Source of the DNA: Oligoflexus sp.
Lineage (GTDB): Bacteria > Bdellovibrionota_B > Oligoflexia > Oligoflexales > Oligoflexaceae
Reading direction: 5' to 3'
DNA: 15,806 nucleotides
Assembly (NCBI GenBank): GCA_030151925.1
Contig: JASLCY010000336.1
Coordinates: 1 to 15,806 of the forward strand
Position 1 is the first letter of the stretch. Each line of letters begins with the position of its first letter. The notes under the pieces are model-generated. The model had not been told where the DNA came from, made no database searches, and was given only the letters and a program-made list of their open reading frames with translations. The position numbers and the translations under genes are program-made. Shown one piece after another: positions 13,869 to 15,806 of this stretch.

Positions 13869-14828
13869 ATGAAATCGACTGCATTATTTGCCGACAGCGG
13901 TGGGTACAAGCCACTTCCGACGATCGAGGCGTTGCGAGTGATAGCGCAGGGGCATGAGCTCGAATCGGTCACCGATCGCGGCGCGGCCTTGTCGGTTCTC
14001 GCCCAACGTCCGAGCGTCGGCCTGCTTATTTCCAACGCACCCGACTTCGAGCTCTTCACGAAGTTCCGCGAGCTCCATCCCAAGGGCCAGGCCATCCTCG
14101 TCACCGATCTGCCGATGAAGGACTACAGCGAGCAGCTGCAGGGCCAGGAGGTGAGGCTGATCGATCATATCGTAGTGAATAAGGGCCGCGAGAATTGGAC
14201 CGTCAACCAACTGCGCATCACCTTGCAGAAGATCCGCACGGGCGACATCTTCGGCATCGCGCAGTACCTCGCGCCCCACACTCCCCTGCACAGCGCCCCG
14301 ATACGCGCTTCTTCGGACCGCGAGATCCTCAACCAGCGCGTGCAGAAGTTCGCCGAGGCTTGCCACCTCGGGCAGCACCTCGCGCGCGTCGCCTTCGGCA
14401 TCACCGAAGAGCTCCTGATGAACACGATCTTCGACGCGCCGGCCGCGGCGGGCATCCAGAGGTTCCAGAATATCGAGCACCATTCCGCGATCATCCTCCA
14501 GCCGGAGGAATACGGCGAGCTCTCCTACGGTTGCGACGGCCAGATCCTGGCGATCTCGAGCTCCGACCCTTTCGGAGCCCTGCGCAAGGAAACCCTCCTG
14601 ACTTATCTGAAGAAGGTGCTGCGCCGCGAAGAGGGCCAGGGCATTATCGACGAGAAGAAGGGCGGCGCCGGCCTCGGCCTGTTCAAGATCCTCTATTCGA
14701 GCCACGGCATCGTCTGCAACGTTCGCCCCGGTCAGCGCACAGAGATCATGGCTTTGATCGACATCAACGACCCGCTGCGCGATTTCTCGACCCTGGCGCG
14801 GTCGATTCACTATTTTTCGACTCCCTGA
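13869..14828 (+). CDS. degenerate receiver fused to a GHKL (HATPase_c) domain, probable regulatory protein
   Basis: A 319-aa protein read from ATG 13869, which has AGGA five bases upstream; a TTG at 13836 in frame is poorly spaced. Residues 1-110 look like a receiver fold (LLIS, ILVTD, HIVVNK pattern), but the expected phospho-accepting Asp is Ser55, while the T79 and K105 positions are retained. Residues about 165-300 look like a GHKL ATP-binding domain: N-box EELLMNTIFDAP (E181, N185), a G1-like DPFG (D233) and a G2-like GGAGLGL (265-271), then a final strand (TEIMALID). There is no His-containing dimerisation domain, so it is not a normal histidine kinase; a SpoIIAB/RsbW-like anti-sigma or Ser kinase, or a pseudo-kinase, is possible. 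No STAS or sigma partner lies nearby. Its divergence from the motor operon suggests, but does not prove, that it regulates it. Confidence 0.8.
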   Translation: MKSTALFADSGGYKPLPTIEALRVIAQGHELESVTDRGAALSVLAQRPSVGLLISNAPDFELFTKFRELHPKGQAILVTDLPMKDYSEQLQGQEVRLIDHIVVNKGRENWTVNQLRITLQKIRTGDIFGIAQYLAPHTPLHSAPIRASSDREILNQRVQKFAEACHLGQHLARVAFGITEELLMNTIFDAPAAAGIQRFQNIEHHSAIILQPEEYGELSYGCDGQILAISSSDPFGALRKETLLTYLKKVLRREEGQGIIDEKKGGAGLGLFKILYSSHGIVCNVRPGQRTEIMALIDINDPLRDFSTLARSIHYFSTP

Positions 14829-14829
14829 G

Positions 14830-14875
14830 CTCGGCCTACAGATTGTCCGTCATGCGGACCAATCTCAGGCTCGAG
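14830..14875 (+). terminator. long hairpin just after the ATPase gene, possible terminator without a U tract
   Basis: Nested complementary arms CTCG, GCCT, AGATTG, TCCG (14830-14849) pair with CGGA, CAATCT, AGGC, CGAG (14855-14875) around the loop TCATG, with only small bulges. It begins two bases after the TGA of the preceding gene. There is no T run after it, so it is not a standard intrinsic terminator; it may be a 3'-end stabiliser or a weaker terminator before icd. Confidence 0.4.
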
Positions 14876-14917
14876 GCGGGATACGCGGAAGAACCCTGCG
14901 CCCCCGGGCAGTAATGG

Positions 14918-14946
14918 TTGCAAGCTCTCAAAATAGCCCCTACAGT
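14918..14946 (+). promoter_or_regulatory. candidate promoter of icd
   Basis: TTGCAA (14918-14923, 4/6) lies 17 bp before TACAGT (14941-14946, 4/6), placing a start near 14953 and a leader of about 27 nt before the icd ATG. Spacing is ideal but both boxes are moderate. Motif match only. Confidence 0.4.
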
Positions 14947-14979
14947 GATCCCCTTGGATACTGTTAGGAGCCTTTCTCT

Positions 14980-15806
14980 ATGAAGATCAAAGTAAAAAAT
15001 CCCGTCGTCGAGCTCGACGGCGATGAGATGACCCGCATCATCTGGCAGAAGATCAAAGACAAGCTCATTTTCCCCTTCCTCGACGCGGATATTAAGTACT
15101 TCGACCTCGGCATCGAAAACCGCGACAAGACCGAAGACAAGGTTACGGTCGAGGCGGCTCATGCCATCCAGAAATACGATGTCGGCATCAAGTGCGCGAC
15201 CATCACCCCGGATGAAGAGCGCGTCAAAGAATTCAATCTCAAGAAGATGTGCAAGAGCCCGAACGGCACCATCCGTAACATCCTCGGCGGCACCGTCTTC
15301 CGCGAGCCCATCCTCTGCAGCAACATCCCCCGCCTGATCCCGAACTGGAAGAAGCCTATCGTCGTCGGCCGCCACGCCCACGGCGACCAGTACAAGGCGG
15401 TGGACGTGGATATCCCGACGGCCGGCACCCTCAAGCTCGTCTTCGAACCGAAGGACGGCGGCAAGGTCGAGAGCTGGGAAGTCTTCGATTTCAAATCGGC
15501 CGGTATCGGCCTCGCCATGTACAACACCGACGAGTCGATCGAAGGTTTCGCGCGCTCCTGCTTCCAGTATGCGTTGCAGAAGAACTTCCCGCTCTACCTC
15601 TCGACCAAGAACACCATCCTCAAAGTCTATGACGGCCACTTCAAGGATATCTTCCAACGCCTCTACGACAGCGAGTTCAAGGAGTCGTTTAAAAAGGCCG
15701 GCCTGACCTACGAGCATCGCCTGATCGACGACATGGTCGCGCAGGTCCTCAAATGGGATGGCGGGATCGTGTGGGCTTGTAAGAACTATGACGGCGACGT
15801 GCAGTC
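14980..15806 (+). CDS. icd: NADP-dependent isocitrate dehydrogenase, eukaryotic-type (5' part)
   Basis: The first 275 codons of a protein of about 405-410 aa; the gene runs off the right edge. The sequence follows the dimeric IDH1/IDH2-like subfamily closely ([73 protein letters not shown]). Substrate and cofactor residues of that family are present: T76, S93, N95, R99, R108, R131, Y138, K210, and D273 near the end. One visible change is His134 where human IDH1 has Tyr135 (HAHGDQY). It oxidatively decarboxylates isocitrate to 2-oxoglutarate, making NADPH, in the TCA cycle. ATG 14980 has TAGGAG nine bases upstream. It is likely transcribed from its own promoter and is unrelated to the motility locus. 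Confidence 0.96.
   Translation, partial: MKIKVKNPVVELDGDEMTRIIWQKIKDKLIFPFLDADIKYFDLGIENRDKTEDKVTVEAAHAIQKYDVGIKCATITPDEERVKEFNLKKMCKSPNGTIRNILGGTVFREPILCSNIPRLIPNWKKPIVVGRHAHGDQYKAVDVDIPTAGTLKLVFEPKDGGKVESWEVFDFKSAGIGLAMYNTDESIEGFARSCFQYALQKNFPLYLSTKNTILKVYDGHFKDIFQRLYDSEFKESFKKAGLTYEHRLIDDMVAQVLKWDGGIVWACKNYDGDVQ

Noticed and set aside
14836..15717. 293-codon minus-strand open frame opposite icd
   Set aside because: The plus strand encodes an unmistakable isocitrate dehydrogenase; it is open to the window end and so has no stop codon here.

Overview
The window is GC-rich and densely coding. It looks like a chromosome segment of a Gram-negative, predatory or gliding bacterium of the Bdellovibrionota/Myxococcota type. 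The evidence is an HD-GYP protein, an FHA protein ending in an AgmX/PglI-type (TonB-like) domain, a TolQ-TolR-TolR motor set, and an outer-membrane barrel of the kind found in those phyla. The phylum call is inference from gene content.

Layout, left to right: a 5' fragment of an unrecognised gene on the minus strand (1-69); a plus-strand HD-GYP gene (339-1529) that converges, across a bidirectional terminator, on a minus-strand LysM/M23 lipoprotein gene (1624-2394); an AT-richer intergenic stretch with two palindromic elements (2395-2727); and then the main feature, a minus-strand envelope-machine locus read from about 13668 down to 2776. Its gene order is TolQ/ExbB (12932-13588), ExbD/TolR-1 (12365-12913), ExbD/TolR-2 (11836-12348), OM beta-barrel (10967-11818), secreted TPR protein of 520 aa (9390-10952), secreted TPR protein of 1029 aa (6265-9354), TPR lipoprotein (5084-6268), an intrinsic terminator, and a separately transcribed FHA-TM-Pro-rich-Gly-rich-AgmX protein (2776-4944). 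The first seven genes are separated by 14-35 bp or overlap by 4 bp and follow a near-consensus sigma70-like promoter, so they should form one operon.

The composition (one proton-channel TolQ homologue, two TolR homologues, an OM barrel, several periplasmic TPR proteins including a lipoprotein, and an inner-membrane FHA/TonB-like spanning protein) matches the core of the Agl-Glt gliding (focal-adhesion) machinery of Myxococcus xanthus. The likely model is an inner-membrane proton motor that drives a trans-envelope connector linked to the outer membrane. Assignment of individual genes to Agl/Glt names is inference, so those symbols are left blank.

Divergent from the operon is a gene for a degenerate receiver fused to a GHKL ATPase-like domain (13869-14828), a plausible regulator. 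It is followed by a strong hairpin and then by the 5' part of icd, a eukaryotic-type NADP isocitrate dehydrogenase (14980 to the window end). No tRNA, rRNA, CRISPR array, insertion sequence or integrase was seen. Long plus-strand open frames opposite the operon are antisense shadows.
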